Positions 44,366-54,129 of a stretch of DNA of 64,000 nucleotides are shown in pieces. The notes beneath the pieces were generated by a model. That model searched no databases and was not told the DNA's origin. It worked only from the letters and a program-made list of their open reading frames with translations. The stretch spans positions 390,212 to 454,211 of the forward strand of contig JABAAE010000002.1 in NCBI GenBank assembly GCA_014238905.1, given 5' to 3'. Position 1 is the first letter of the stretch; each line of letters begins with the position of its first letter. Source of the stretch: Planctomycetota bacterium (GTDB lineage Bacteria; Planctomycetota; Planctomycetia; Pirellulales; Pirellulaceae). A program made the position numbers and the translations under genes.

Positions 44366-45115
44366 GTGTTGGTAGCCGCCTCAACGGAATGTTTTGGACA
44401 TTTGCCCACCCAAGAGGCAGTCGATCGTTTGCTGGACTTGGAGTACACCAGCGTCGAAATCAGCATCGATGAGAACGGTTCGTTCAAGCCTTCCGAGGTG
44501 GCAGCTAACCTGAATGCCAGCATCGATCTGTGTATGGATACGCGTCGCATGCATATCGTTGGCTATGCAGCTAACATTACAGCTACCGGAGAGGATTATT
44601 TTGAGCAATTTAAAGCGTGCTCCAGGCTGGCAAAAGCGACCAAAGTGGTCACCATCACTATTCCATCCGGTGAACACGGGACTCCTTTTAACGAAGAAAT
44701 TGAAAAACTGAAACGATGCGTCGAAATTGCTGATGCCGAGGGAATTCGTGTCGCTTTAAGAACCGAAACCGGTTGCCTTTCGGGAGATCCAGATACCGTT
44801 TGTATTCTTTGCGAACATGCCAAAGGTCTTGGCGTTGCGATTGACCCGAGCCACTTTATCTACAACCGTCCAAAGCCAGTCGACTATGACCGACTGCTAA
44901 AATATGTCTGCCAAGTTTACCTCAGGGATACAACCAAGGACAAACTTCAGGTACGTATTGGTCAGGGCATCGTCGAATACGGTCGACTAGTCGATCGGCT
45001 GGTAGCGCAAAAATACAATCAGGGCCTGACCGTTCATGTCGAGCCGGCGTCTGACATCGATCATAGCGCCGAACTACGAAAAATGAGGCTCCTGTTGGAA
45101 AGCCTTTTGATTTGA
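44366..45115 (+). CDS. Sugar phosphate isomerase/epimerase-like TIM-barrel protein
   Basis: A 249-residue AP-endonuclease-2-type barrel. MLVAASTECFGHLPTQEAVDRL and EYTSVEISI mark the first strands; VALRTETGC, VAIDPSHFIY and VHVEPASDID carry the acidic and His residues expected to bind metal. The substrate is unknown. The GTG start at 44366 has AGGAG about ten bases upstream. Divergent from sppA. Confidence 0.82.
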   Translation: MLVAASTECFGHLPTQEAVDRLLDLEYTSVEISIDENGSFKPSEVAANLNASIDLCMDTRRMHIVGYAANITATGEDYFEQFKACSRLAKATKVVTITIPSGEHGTPFNEEIEKLKRCVEIADAEGIRVALRTETGCLSGDPDTVCILCEHAKGLGVAIDPSHFIYNRPKPVDYDRLLKYVCQVYLRDTTKDKLQVRIGQGIVEYGRLVDRLVAQKYNQGLTVHVEPASDIDHSAELRKMRLLLESLLI

Positions 45116-45209
45116 CGACAGAAGGTACTCCCATCTGTAACCTGAAACGTTCATGTCGGGCCTGATTTGTGCGTCTGGTAAATCCGGATCTACCAAGACC
45201 CGCGAAAGA

Positions 45210-46685
45210 TCAGCTGGAGACACTCAGGAACCGGTCGCATTCCGTCGCCGCCTCGCGTCCTTCATTAATTGCCCAGACAATAAGACTTTGACCCCGACGA
45301 CAATCTCCCGCGGCAAAAATCCCGGCAACATTAGTTGAATAATTACCGTAGTCAGCTTTGAAATTACCGCGTTTATCCAACTCCAAACCAAATTGATCCG
45401 AAAGCGTATTCTCCGGTCCGACAAATCCCATGGCGAGCAGTACCAGGTCGGCCTCAAAGACCCGTTGTTCCTCCATGACTCTGGAAAATGGAGCCCCACC
45501 TTCCACCGGTTTTGTCCAGTCGACAGGCACTGCATTTAGGCCGGACACCTCACCTTTTTCGTTTGCTAGAAATTCGATCGTCTCTAATGCAAATTCCCTG
45601 GGGTCAGAACCAAATTTTGCTGCCGCCTCGGCATGTCCATAATCTACCCGAAAAACGCGAGGCCACTGTGGCCAAGGATTATCGTCACCCCGAGTTTCAG
45701 ATGGGCGATCACCAATTTCAAAATTGACCAAGCTTTTACAGCCATGACGTATTGACGTTCCAATACAATCGGTGCCCGTATCACCCCCACCAATAACGAT
45801 CACGTTTTTGTCTTTTGCTGAAATATATTGGCCATCGGCAAGACCACTGTCCAGAAAGCTCTTTGTATTGGCGTGTAAAAAATCCATGGCAAAATGGACT
45901 CCCTTCAACTCTCTCCCTGGTATCTTTAAATCTCGTGGACGAGTTGAACCCACACATAAAACGACCGCATCGTTATCGGCGGCAATACGATCTGCGGTAA
46001 TGTCCTTGCCAATTTCAGTATTGGTTACAAATTGAATCCCTTCCTGTTCTAAGACTCCTATCCGTCGATCCACAATCCATTTTTCAAGTTTCATGTTGGG
46101 GATCCCGTACATCAGCAGGCCTCCTAATCGATCCGATCTTTCGTAGACCGTTACGGTATGACCGGCTTGATTCAATTCGGCAGCGCAGGCAAGTCCCGCC
46201 GGACCCGATCCAATCACGGCAACCGTCTTGCCCGTTCGCTGTGAAGGGGGATGTGGCTGAATCCATCCCTGCTCGAATCCGTGATCGACAATCGAGCATT
46301 CAATGTTCTTAATGGTCACCGGGGGTTCATTGATTCCCAGGACACAGGATCCTTCGCAGGGAGCGGGACAAACACGACCAGTAAACTCAGGGAAATTATT
46401 GGTCGTATGCAAACGGTCCAACGCCTCCTTCCACTTATTGTGGTAGATGAGGTCATTCCATTCAGGAATCAGATTCTTCAGTGGGCAACCCGTTGCCATT
46501 CCCTCGATTACGTCACCGGTGTGACAAAATGGAACCCCACAGTCCATACAGCGGGCGCCCTGTTGCTTGAGATCCGCAACCGGCATGGGATGACTGAATT
46601 CACTCCAATCCAGGATCCTTAAGTTGGGATTCCGTTCGCGCGGGGTATTACGATCGAATTCCTTAAAGCCGGTCGGTTTTCCCAT
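45210..46685 (-). CDS. gltD: Glutamate synthase small subunit (NADPH)
   Basis: 491 residues. The N-terminal region has the cysteine set [10 protein letters not shown] and [15 protein letters not shown] for two [4Fe-4S] clusters, followed by an FAD site ([34 protein letters not shown]) and an NADPH site ([15 protein letters not shown]), ending in the second FAD motif [16 protein letters not shown]. It feeds electrons to the large subunit GltB to make glutamate from glutamine and 2-oxoglutarate. GltB is not beside it. GAGGAAC lies just before the ATG at 46683-46685. Confidence 0.97.
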   Translation of the reverse strand: MGKPTGFKEFDRNTPRERNPNLRILDWSEFSHPMPVADLKQQGARCMDCGVPFCHTGDVIEGMATGCPLKNLIPEWNDLIYHNKWKEALDRLHTTNNFPEFTGRVCPAPCEGSCVLGINEPPVTIKNIECSIVDHGFEQGWIQPHPPSQRTGKTVAVIGSGPAGLACAAELNQAGHTVTVYERSDRLGGLLMYGIPNMKLEKWIVDRRIGVLEQEGIQFVTNTEIGKDITADRIAADNDAVVLCVGSTRPRDLKIPGRELKGVHFAMDFLHANTKSFLDSGLADGQYISAKDKNVIVIGGGDTGTDCIGTSIRHGCKSLVNFEIGDRPSETRGDDNPWPQWPRVFRVDYGHAEAAAKFGSDPREFALETIEFLANEKGEVSGLNAVPVDWTKPVEGGAPFSRVMEEQRVFEADLVLLAMGFVGPENTLSDQFGLELDKRGNFKADYGNYSTNVAGIFAAGDCRRGQSLIVWAINEGREAATECDRFLSVSS

Positions 46686-47136
46686 TTTGTTCCTCTGGTC
46701 TGATCGGGTTCCTTAATTCTCACCAAAATGGACGGGCCAACCGCACACTTCGATCATCAACCCCACGGTCCCAATTGGATTTCTGCTTGGTGATGGAGAT
46801 GTCCATTTCCTTGTGGACGCTATATTCTGATGCAATCCAGTCGTTTTCGAAAGTTCCTCACTTTGATTTGTTGACAGTACTACCCTAATATAAGAGCGGA
46901 ACGATCGATTTTTGGACATTTTCCTTCCCAACGTCGGGAGGAATCTGGACCTCTACGCGATTCTAATCTTCGGAAATCGGCCACGATGAGAGTTATTCTA
47001 CCGTTAACGATTTCTAAACCGTCTCCACAATTCATTCCTGAATTGTTTTTCAATTCGGATTGGGATTGAACGCGAAGAAAAAAAATTAATTTTGGGCTCC
47101 CAGTCAGGAAACGGTACACCACCGCTGGAATAAAAA
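46686..47136. other. Divergent spacer between gltD and the Ctp gene
   Basis: No gene was found. TTGACA at 46871-46876 is followed by AT-rich sequence (AATATAAG) but the spacing is too short for a standard promoter. No repeat was seen. Confidence 0.4.
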
Positions 47137-48411
47137 ATGCCAATACGAAACCTCTTTATTATCCTTGGCTGCCTGATTATCTCGGCGATTTGTTACTCTG
47201 AATTCCACAAAAATCGGTACAGTGACACGATCGCCGAAGCGATGACGATCATCGAAACTCAGGCGTTGAAAAAGCTCACACGCCGCGAGCTATTTCGCTC
47301 GGCCATGAAAGGAATGGTGGCCCAGATCGATGAGCACTCCGCCTTTATCGATGGCAAAGAGGTCTCCGATTTCCGTGAGTCGCTGGACCAGGAATTTGGC
47401 GGCATCGGTATTATCGTGGAAAACAATCCAGAGAACGGGTTAACGGTCGTCACACCCTTGCCCAATACACCGGCAGCCGAAGCCGGGATGTTACCTGGCG
47501 ATCTGATTACTGCCGTCAACCAGCAACCGACAAAAGAACTAAGCAGGGATGAGGCGATTAATATGATCAAGGGTCCGATCGGCAAGTCGGTGAATATCGA
47601 GTTTCAGCATATTGGGTCCACCGCTCGGAAAAACGCCGATATTGTCAGGAGAGTCGTCGAAGTTCCTTCAGCAGAGGGAGACTTCCGGGGCGCTGATTTG
47701 AACTGGAATTTCCGTTTGGAAGCTCACCCCAATTTCGGCTATATCCGGCTCAGCACTTTTGGTGAAAAATCAGAGTCGGAAATGCTAATGGCCCTGAATT
47801 CCATTGGTCATGATGTGGATGGATTAATCCTGGATCTGCGCAGTAACCCAGGCGGGCTTCTCACTGCAGCGATCAAGATATCTGACATGTTTATTGATAC
47901 CGGTACGATCGTCGAAACTCGCCGACGGGATGAACAGGTCGAAGACCGTTACACCGCTTCTGAAAAATTGGAGTTCGATACTGAAATCCCGATGGTTGTA
48001 TTAATCAATCATCGCTCTGCCAGTGCCAGTGAAATTCTTGCCGCCTGTTTACAAGACCATAATCGAGCTGTTATTTGCGGTGAACGCAGTTGGGGTAAAG
48101 GGACCGTTCAAAATGTTATTACGATGGAAAATCAAAAGAGTGTCCTGAAAATCACAACCGCAAGTTATTGGCGGCCCAGTGAAAAAAACATCCATCGAGA
48201 CGAAAATGCTTCTGAAGACGACGAATGGGGCGTTTTGCCCAACCCGGGGTTTGAAGTCAAGTTGACTCCAGAAGAAGAATTTGAAATCCTGCGGTATCGA
48301 AACATGCGTGACCGGAAAAACATAGGGGCGAAAACCGACGACAACACCGATAAGGTCGAGGATCCTCAGTTACAGAAAGCGGTCAGCTATCTACAAGCCC
48401 TGAATCAATAA
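47137..48411 (+). CDS. C-terminal processing protease (S41 family)
   Basis: 424 residues. A leader or signal anchor (MPIRNLFIILGCLIISAICYS) is followed by a helical region, a PDZ domain (about 85-160; FGGIGIIVENN, EAGMLPGDLITAVN) and the S41 catalytic core with DLRSNPGG, the nucleophile region HRSASASEILAA (about 292-303) and the general base Lys in SWGKGTVQ (K321). It cleaves proteins at their C-termini in the periplasm. Followed by the M42 gene 38 bases downstream. Confidence 0.93.
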   Translation: MPIRNLFIILGCLIISAICYSEFHKNRYSDTIAEAMTIIETQALKKLTRRELFRSAMKGMVAQIDEHSAFIDGKEVSDFRESLDQEFGGIGIIVENNPENGLTVVTPLPNTPAAEAGMLPGDLITAVNQQPTKELSRDEAINMIKGPIGKSVNIEFQHIGSTARKNADIVRRVVEVPSAEGDFRGADLNWNFRLEAHPNFGYIRLSTFGEKSESEMLMALNSIGHDVDGLILDLRSNPGGLLTAAIKISDMFIDTGTIVETRRRDEQVEDRYTASEKLEFDTEIPMVVLINHRSASASEILAACLQDHNRAVICGERSWGKGTVQNVITMENQKSVLKITTASYWRPSEKNIHRDENASEDDEWGVLPNPGFEVKLTPEEEFEILRYRNMRDRKNIGAKTDDNTDKVEDPQLQKAVSYLQALNQ

Positions 48412-48449
48412 TTCAGGGCCATCAATTTTTTTCTTCTGAAAGAAATCCT

Positions 48450-49505
48450 ATGGATGACGCATCATTTAAATTCCTCGAAGACCTGTTATCGACCCCAGGC
48501 GTTTCGGGCTATGAGCAACCAGTTCAACAAGTGGTTCGCAATTATGCGGAATCGTTTGCAGATGAAATACAGTCTGACTTGCATGGCAACTTGATCCTCA
48601 GCAAAAACGCCAACGCGTCGATGAGACTAATGTATGCCGGTCATTGTGACCAAATTGGGCTGATCGTTACGCAAATTGAAGAATCAGGATTTCTGTATTT
48701 TCAAACGATCGGTGGTTGGGATCCACAGCAGTTGGTAGGGCAGCGGGTCTCCATCTGGACTGAGTCGGGTGAAATCCCGGGGGTGGTGGCAAGAAAAGCG
48801 ATTCACTTACAGGACGAATCGGAACGAAAAAAAATATCGCAACTCAAAGAACTATGGATAGACATCGGGGCTACCAACAAAGAAAACGCCGCATCGATCG
48901 TCCGAATCGGTGATTCTGTTACGCTTCAGCTTGGCATGCAAAAGCTGAGAAATGGCTTGGCAAGTGGGCCGGCCATGGACGATCGAACAGGGTTGTGGGT
49001 TTGTGTTGAAGCCATGCGACGGGCCAGCGATCAACTGGATTGCGCCCTGTTTGTCGCTTCCACCGTGCAGGAAGAAATCGGTTTGCGAGGAGCCAAAACC
49101 GCGGCCTTCACGATAGACCCTCATATTGGTATCGCGGTCGATGTCACCCATGCTACCGACTGCCCTACCATAGATAAACGTCAACAGGGTGAGGTTTCTC
49201 TGGGGAGCGGGCCGGTCGTTTTCCGAGGACCAAATATGAATCCAAAAGTGGTTCAACGTCTGATTTCCACCAGCGACGCCACTGAACTGCCTTATCAATT
49301 ATCTGCGTTGGGAAGAGCTGCTCCCAACGATTCCAATTCTTTGCAAATCAATCGAGGTGGCGTCGCGTCCGGACTGGTAGCGATTCCCAATCGATACATG
49401 CACAGCGCTGTTGAAACCATCGCTCTTTCCGATATTGACCATGCCGCTGACCTTTTGGCGGCGTTCGCCAATTCGATTAAGAGCCAGGATGATTTTCGTC
49501 CCTAA
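48450..49505 (+). CDS. M42 family metallopeptidase
   Basis: 351 residues. Metal-binding residues of the dinuclear M42 site appear in order: GHCDQIGLIV (first His/Asp), AMDDRTG (bridging Asp), VQEEIGLRG (Glu pair), DVTHATD (Asp) and RYMHSAVE (last His). The family includes PepA/FrvX-type tetrahedral aminopeptidases. It would trim peptides in the cytoplasm. It may be co-transcribed with the Ctp gene and meets the vWA operon tail to tail (14-base gap). Confidence 0.92.
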   Translation: MDDASFKFLEDLLSTPGVSGYEQPVQQVVRNYAESFADEIQSDLHGNLILSKNANASMRLMYAGHCDQIGLIVTQIEESGFLYFQTIGGWDPQQLVGQRVSIWTESGEIPGVVARKAIHLQDESERKKISQLKELWIDIGATNKENAASIVRIGDSVTLQLGMQKLRNGLASGPAMDDRTGLWVCVEAMRRASDQLDCALFVASTVQEEIGLRGAKTAAFTIDPHIGIAVDVTHATDCPTIDKRQQGEVSLGSGPVVFRGPNMNPKVVQRLISTSDATELPYQLSALGRAAPNDSNSLQINRGGVASGLVAIPNRYMHSAVETIALSDIDHAADLLAAFANSIKSQDDFRP

Positions 49506-49519
49506 GCGGCGATGGAAAA

Positions 49520-51907
49520 TTACAGCATGCCGTACTTTTTCCTGATGATCCACTCGATTGTCAGTAAGCCTAGGAGTAATCCACCCATCATCGAAGTAAA
49601 TCGCCAGTGTTGCCAAAAAATCCATGGTGGATCACCCCCGACTTCGATAGGATCCACTCTTGGCAACCGACCATCCAATTGGGAGAGGTCTTCCACCGGG
49701 ATATAGTCGCCGCCGGTCTGCTGCGCGAGAATTTCCATGAAGTTCTGGTTGATGGGTCGTCGTTTGTTTTCCTGGCTGATTTCAGCGATCTCAAATGAAG
49801 TTTGCACCCGATCCACACCGAAAACCCGGTCAACACTGAAAACCCCGTCAACACCGAGGACATCAGCCACATAGGATCCCGGACTCAATCCCTGAACAGA
49901 TCCCTCAAATCGACCTTCTGATTCAGCGATACCATTTAACACAACTCGTTTTTCCCTCCCGCTGGTTGAACGGATCAGGACGGTCGCTTGATCATCATTG
50001 ACAAGTTGTTTTCGGTCGTATGCGGTAAGATAAAAACGAATCGAGTCCCCGCGGAAATACCGGCGACGATCGGTTTCTATCCTGAATCCCTGTTGTTGGG
50101 TGGCTAGTTTCCTAGATGCCATATACTGGATCATTTGGGACCAATACCGACCGAAATATCGATCGCCCTCACGGAATCGCCAACGGTAAGTTTCGGGCAT
50201 CGCATGGTAAAGAACCGAACCATTTCCAAATCTCTGTAAGACGATCGCTGGCAGGGATTGCCCGAGATGCTCGATGTCTGCCAACACTCTGGCTCCAGGT
50301 TTCACCACAGAATTGGTTCGGAACCAATAACCACCCGGGTATTCCTCATATCCCGATCCGTTCTCATCATCCAAGTTCAGATCCATGGCAAGAAACCCTC
50401 GTCCCAAAGAAGAAGGCCGCCAACGATATTCCGTCTGGAGGTCATCTCCGCTGGGCGAAATCAAATCCTGCAAGGAAATAGGATATAAATCCCTGATTGG
50501 CGATTCGACATAGCTATCTGGATTATGCTTTGCCCCGGCCAGCAAGATCAGACCGCCTCCCCGGTCGACGAACTCATGAATGTTCTGCAATTCGCTCTGG
50601 CCGACTCCACCCCCGGATTGCCCCAACCAACCAGGCTTTACATCGCCGAAAATAATGACGTCGTACTCCAGCAGTTCCTTTTTGTTGACAGGAAAAAGCC
50701 TTAATGCATGACGATCGGTGGAGGCATACTCCACATCGCTCTGCTGAAGATAGGTATCCAGATCAATTCGGTTCAAGCTGAATTCACCGGTTGGGTTGCG
50801 GTCATCGTTGGCATTTCTCCCCAGAAATTGTTTCAAATAATGGAATTCCCTGCTGGGATATTCCGAAACAAGCAACACTCGAATCGGATCGTTTCTAACC
50901 TCCACCAAGGCAATCGCCTTATTATTGGTGACATCAAATTCCGATTCGATCTGCTCGGCAGTGACCAAAAACTCCCGTTTTCCGGGATCGGCCAAACGTG
51001 TCCTCAAACGGAACCGCTCCCGATAATCTTGACCTTGGACATCAACCCGCTTATCCACCAGAACTTTGCCGGTCTGCCGGTCAACCAGTCGAAGATTCGT
51101 GCTCCTGTTGTCAAGACCATTGGCGGACACACGCACTTCAAACTCAACCAGATCATTGAGAAAAGCTCGGTCTGCCACCGTCACTTCATCGATTGAAAAA
51201 TCATTGGCCGAACGACTGTTCCCCAATCCAACTACAAAGATTGGAGTCAACTCGGTTCGACCCGATTGTCGAGCCAATCGAAGCTCAGGATCTTTAGAGT
51301 CCAACCCATCGGTAAATAAGACCACCGCTGCTGTCGACCTACCGGACCTTTGCTGGAAGACCGATTTGACCGCCAAATTGATCTGGGTCTGGAGTGACTC
51401 ACCCTTCAAGTTCATGACTGTCTCGACCAAATCTTGGTTGACCGGATCGGACCATTCCAACGAATCACCAAATTTCCCACACACTATTTCAAATTTCTTC
51501 GATAAGGATTGCCACAGGTGGCTTTCGGAAGCCACCGACGATTTCAAAATATTCAGTCGTGTTGGCAATTCGAGTTGAAGCTCTTGGAGCCTGGCGATCA
51601 TCACCTCAGCTTGATCCATAGCATCCATTTGGTGAAGGCTCGCCGAGTCATCAAACAGCAGCACCAGGTTCGGTTTTCGGAATCGTTTGGTTTTCATCTG
51701 CCAGTCCAGCAGTCCCAACAGGACGACAAGGAGAATAACCACACGTAAGCTAATCAACACCGCTCTACCCGATAGTGACAAGCTACCTCGCTCTCTGCGA
51801 TATAGAAAAGAAACAAACAGGACGATCAGTAATACGGCCAACGCCAGCACCGACCAATGCAAGGAAAGAGAATAACCCACTTCTAATTGTTGGATCAGGG
51901 AATTCAT
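49520..51907 (-). CDS. Membrane vWA protein with GATase-like domain (operon gene 6)
   Basis: 795 residues. Two N-terminal spans (SVLALAVLLIVLFVSFLY, AVLISLRVVILLVVLLGLL) precede a vWA domain with a MIDAS-type D-x-S-x-S (DDSAS, 86-90) and VVLFTDGLDS. A central domain has KKELLEYDVIIFGDVKPGWL and FVDRGGGLILLAGAKHNPDSY, a class I glutamine-amidotransferase-like fold without the catalytic Cys. A beta-rich domain and a C-terminal span follow. An in-frame 18-bp repeat at 49809-49862 gives a repeated VDR/VF pattern. The ATG at 51905-51907 overlaps the upstream stop by four bases (ATGA), supporting coupling. Confidence 0.82.
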   Translation of the reverse strand: MNSLIQQLEVGYSLSLHWSVLALAVLLIVLFVSFLYRRERGSLSLSGRAVLISLRVVILLVVLLGLLDWQMKTKRFRKPNLVLLFDDSASLHQMDAMDQAEVMIARLQELQLELPTRLNILKSSVASESHLWQSLSKKFEIVCGKFGDSLEWSDPVNQDLVETVMNLKGESLQTQINLAVKSVFQQRSGRSTAAVVLFTDGLDSKDPELRLARQSGRTELTPIFVVGLGNSRSANDFSIDEVTVADRAFLNDLVEFEVRVSANGLDNRSTNLRLVDRQTGKVLVDKRVDVQGQDYRERFRLRTRLADPGKREFLVTAEQIESEFDVTNNKAIALVEVRNDPIRVLLVSEYPSREFHYLKQFLGRNANDDRNPTGEFSLNRIDLDTYLQQSDVEYASTDRHALRLFPVNKKELLEYDVIIFGDVKPGWLGQSGGGVGQSELQNIHEFVDRGGGLILLAGAKHNPDSYVESPIRDLYPISLQDLISPSGDDLQTEYRWRPSSLGRGFLAMDLNLDDENGSGYEEYPGGYWFRTNSVVKPGARVLADIEHLGQSLPAIVLQRFGNGSVLYHAMPETYRWRFREGDRYFGRYWSQMIQYMASRKLATQQQGFRIETDRRRYFRGDSIRFYLTAYDRKQLVNDDQATVLIRSTSGREKRVVLNGIAESEGRFEGSVQGLSPGSYVADVLGVDGVFSVDRVFGVDRVQTSFEIAEISQENKRRPINQNFMEILAQQTGGDYIPVEDLSQLDGRLPRVDPIEVGGDPPWIFWQHWRFTSMMGGLLLGLLTIEWIIRKKYGML
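49809..49862. repeat. In-frame 18-bp triplicate in the vWA gene
   Basis: Units at 49809-49826, 49827-49844 and 49845-49862 differ by a few bases (core TCAACACCGAAAACC and variants). Because 18 is a multiple of three they encode a six-residue repeat, GVDGVF-SVDRVF-GVDRVQ. Confidence 0.8.
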
Positions 51908-54054
51908 CGCCCCCTCCCAAACCACTGAGCCAAACAGCCTTCCAGAAGCAGCAAAACACCCACTCCAAGAAGAAAAAATTGATAAACCTGGAACCGAATT
52001 TCGGTCTCCCGGGAAACTTCAGCGGTGGCATCAACTGGAGATTGCCATTTTTCTGGGTTGGTAATACGCAGGTCACCGTCGGTATTTCTGATGTTGATCG
52101 CTAAATCAACGGCATGTTGCGCATTGATGGAACTGAATTCCAGCTTGTAAAAACCGGGCGATGACAATGCATCCGCGGACCAGTCGACAATCCCGTTCTT
52201 CTGCCGCCACACCAGATTCTGCTCGACACCACGTTCTGAACGAATGACACCCTGTTGAAGCTCGATGAAGTCTTCAAACGATCCGCCTAATTTTTCTGCA
52301 ACCAAAAACTTCAATGCGGGAGAAACATCAATAGCAACTTTTATCAGCTCCTGTATCAAAGGAGGATAAACCGGGGATGTCTCAATTGCATTCCACGAAA
52401 CCAAAGGATCATCACGATCCTTGGCAATACTCGAAGAGGCCGTCGTCATGAGAATACAAAGCCCCTTCCCCATTCGGCAGGTTACAAGAAGTGGGTCTCG
52501 GTTAGCCAAAGCCATATCGACCCGAAACCGATCATCTTCGGTATCGAAATTCACCTTGTGGTACGACCAAATCGGTAGCTCGGTCAGTCCGCTGGACGGG
52601 TTGCCTCGAAATTCGGAGAGTATCGGGCTGAGGTAGTCCAGCGGATCGATTTTTATCTGGTCTGGAGATTGGATGCCGACAAGATCGATCGGTAAACCGG
52701 GAAGATTTCCAGCCGGTTGCGACCACGAATTTTGAAATCGGTCGCGGTCAATGAGATCCCCCAGAAAAATCACCACCGTATTCCCTTGCGATGCAAACCG
52801 ACGCAATCGAGTGACGTCACCGTCAGTCAGCTCACGCACGTTGTCAAGAAAGATAACGTCAAAGTCATCAGGCTGCTGTTGAAAAAAATCCTTCGAGTCT
52901 GTTCTGCGAATATTAAACGAAGATTTCAATGGTTCAGGGGCGAGGGCCAGCTGCAAAAATCGTGAAGACTGATAACGATCCTCGACAAATAAAACGTTAT
53001 ATTTTTCGACCACGTGGCACAGGAAATAACGGCGATTGTCGATGAGGAGTTGGTCATCTGCCAACCTGACGGTCAGTTTTTTTTGTCCCGGCTGAGAAAA
53101 CTCTATGGAAAACGACACCGTTTCGCTGCTGTTGGGCTCTAACAGAACGGACCGACTTCCAATCACTTTTTGATCCGACAAAATTTCCACTAACGTTCTT
53201 TGAGGATCCAAACCACCGATCTGCTGAACTTCGACGTCAATCTTCTGGGGCGTGTTGACAATCCACCGAGGTGAGTCAGAACGGATATTTTTCACGAAAT
53301 GATTTGAACAGGAGGAATCGACGACTGAATGAAACTGTAGCTGGCTCTTCTCTTCAATCGCCATCAGCGCATCGCTCATCTGGGCGCCGACCGTCCAGCC
53401 GTCCCCCATAAAATCCCCAATAACATGAATATCCGTTTGGTCAAACATCGCCTCGCTGCGAACCAATGGGTGGTTGGACAGCTCAACCAGACAGGATCGT
53501 GGCCGAGATGGTCGATTGGATGGAAACAAAAGTTCTACCTCATTCAAGATCACTGATCGATCGGCAGTCGGCTGTGGAAGAACCTCTGTTAGTTTTTCAT
53601 GCATCATAAAAACAACGACGGCATCATCTGACGGAAAATCATCCACCAATCTGGTCGCCAATCCCTTCGCCATTTCAAAGTTGCTTACCTCGTTGACTTG
53701 GGTTTGCATCGAGTAGGATGCGTCCAATAGGACCACATGCAAAACTGATTTCGATCGCTGGGAGCGTAAAACCCCCGAACTCAATTCCCAAATCGGTGCC
53801 GCGAGACTAATTGCCAATACGCTGACAATCAACATTCGAATCAATAATAAGACCCATTGCTGAAGCGTCATCCTGCGCGACAATCTCTGCATTGCCAGTT
53901 CCAGGTAACCGGTAGCAGCCCACCGGATAACCCCTTGCCGGTTCCAGTTCCATACATGGATAAGAATTGGAATCAACACTCCCAGCCCAAATATCAACAT
54001 CCAGGGCTGAAGCAACTGGAGTGCCGAAAACAATCTAGGTAAGGGAAACATCAT
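51904..54054 (-). CDS. BatA-like vWA membrane protein (operon gene 5)
   Basis: 716 residues. An N-terminal BatA-type span (LIFGLGVLIPILIHVWNW), a basic loop, and a second span (LLLIRMLIVSVLAISLAAPIW) precede a vWA domain with MIDAS DASYS (111-115). A linker (HVVEKYNVLFVEDRY) leads to a GATase-like region (LTDGDVTRLRRFASQGNTVVIFLGDL). A C-terminal span (YQFFLLGVGVLLLLEGCLAQWF) closes the protein. Known: such proteins accompany MoxR and DUF58 genes. Its stop overlaps the next gene's start. Two ATGs (54052-54054, 54049-54051) are adjacent; either may be used. Confidence 0.85.
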   Translation of the reverse strand: MMFPLPRLFSALQLLQPWMLIFGLGVLIPILIHVWNWNRQGVIRWAATGYLELAMQRLSRRMTLQQWVLLLIRMLIVSVLAISLAAPIWELSSGVLRSQRSKSVLHVVLLDASYSMQTQVNEVSNFEMAKGLATRLVDDFPSDDAVVVFMMHEKLTEVLPQPTADRSVILNEVELLFPSNRPSRPRSCLVELSNHPLVRSEAMFDQTDIHVIGDFMGDGWTVGAQMSDALMAIEEKSQLQFHSVVDSSCSNHFVKNIRSDSPRWIVNTPQKIDVEVQQIGGLDPQRTLVEILSDQKVIGSRSVLLEPNSSETVSFSIEFSQPGQKKLTVRLADDQLLIDNRRYFLCHVVEKYNVLFVEDRYQSSRFLQLALAPEPLKSSFNIRRTDSKDFFQQQPDDFDVIFLDNVRELTDGDVTRLRRFASQGNTVVIFLGDLIDRDRFQNSWSQPAGNLPGLPIDLVGIQSPDQIKIDPLDYLSPILSEFRGNPSSGLTELPIWSYHKVNFDTEDDRFRVDMALANRDPLLVTCRMGKGLCILMTTASSSIAKDRDDPLVSWNAIETSPVYPPLIQELIKVAIDVSPALKFLVAEKLGGSFEDFIELQQGVIRSERGVEQNLVWRQKNGIVDWSADALSSPGFYKLEFSSINAQHAVDLAINIRNTDGDLRITNPEKWQSPVDATAEVSRETEIRFQVYQFFLLGVGVLLLLEGCLAQWFGRGR

Positions 54055-54129
54055 CAGCAGTGTATTCTGGCGGAAAAATCAGGTCACGGTGGTATTAATA
54101 CGCAGATCTTTCATCAATCACAGGTTCGA

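Noticed and set aside
46871..46894. Promoter for the Ctp gene (TTGACA plus TATAAG)
   Set aside because: The boxes are only about 12 bases apart, too close for a standard promoter.
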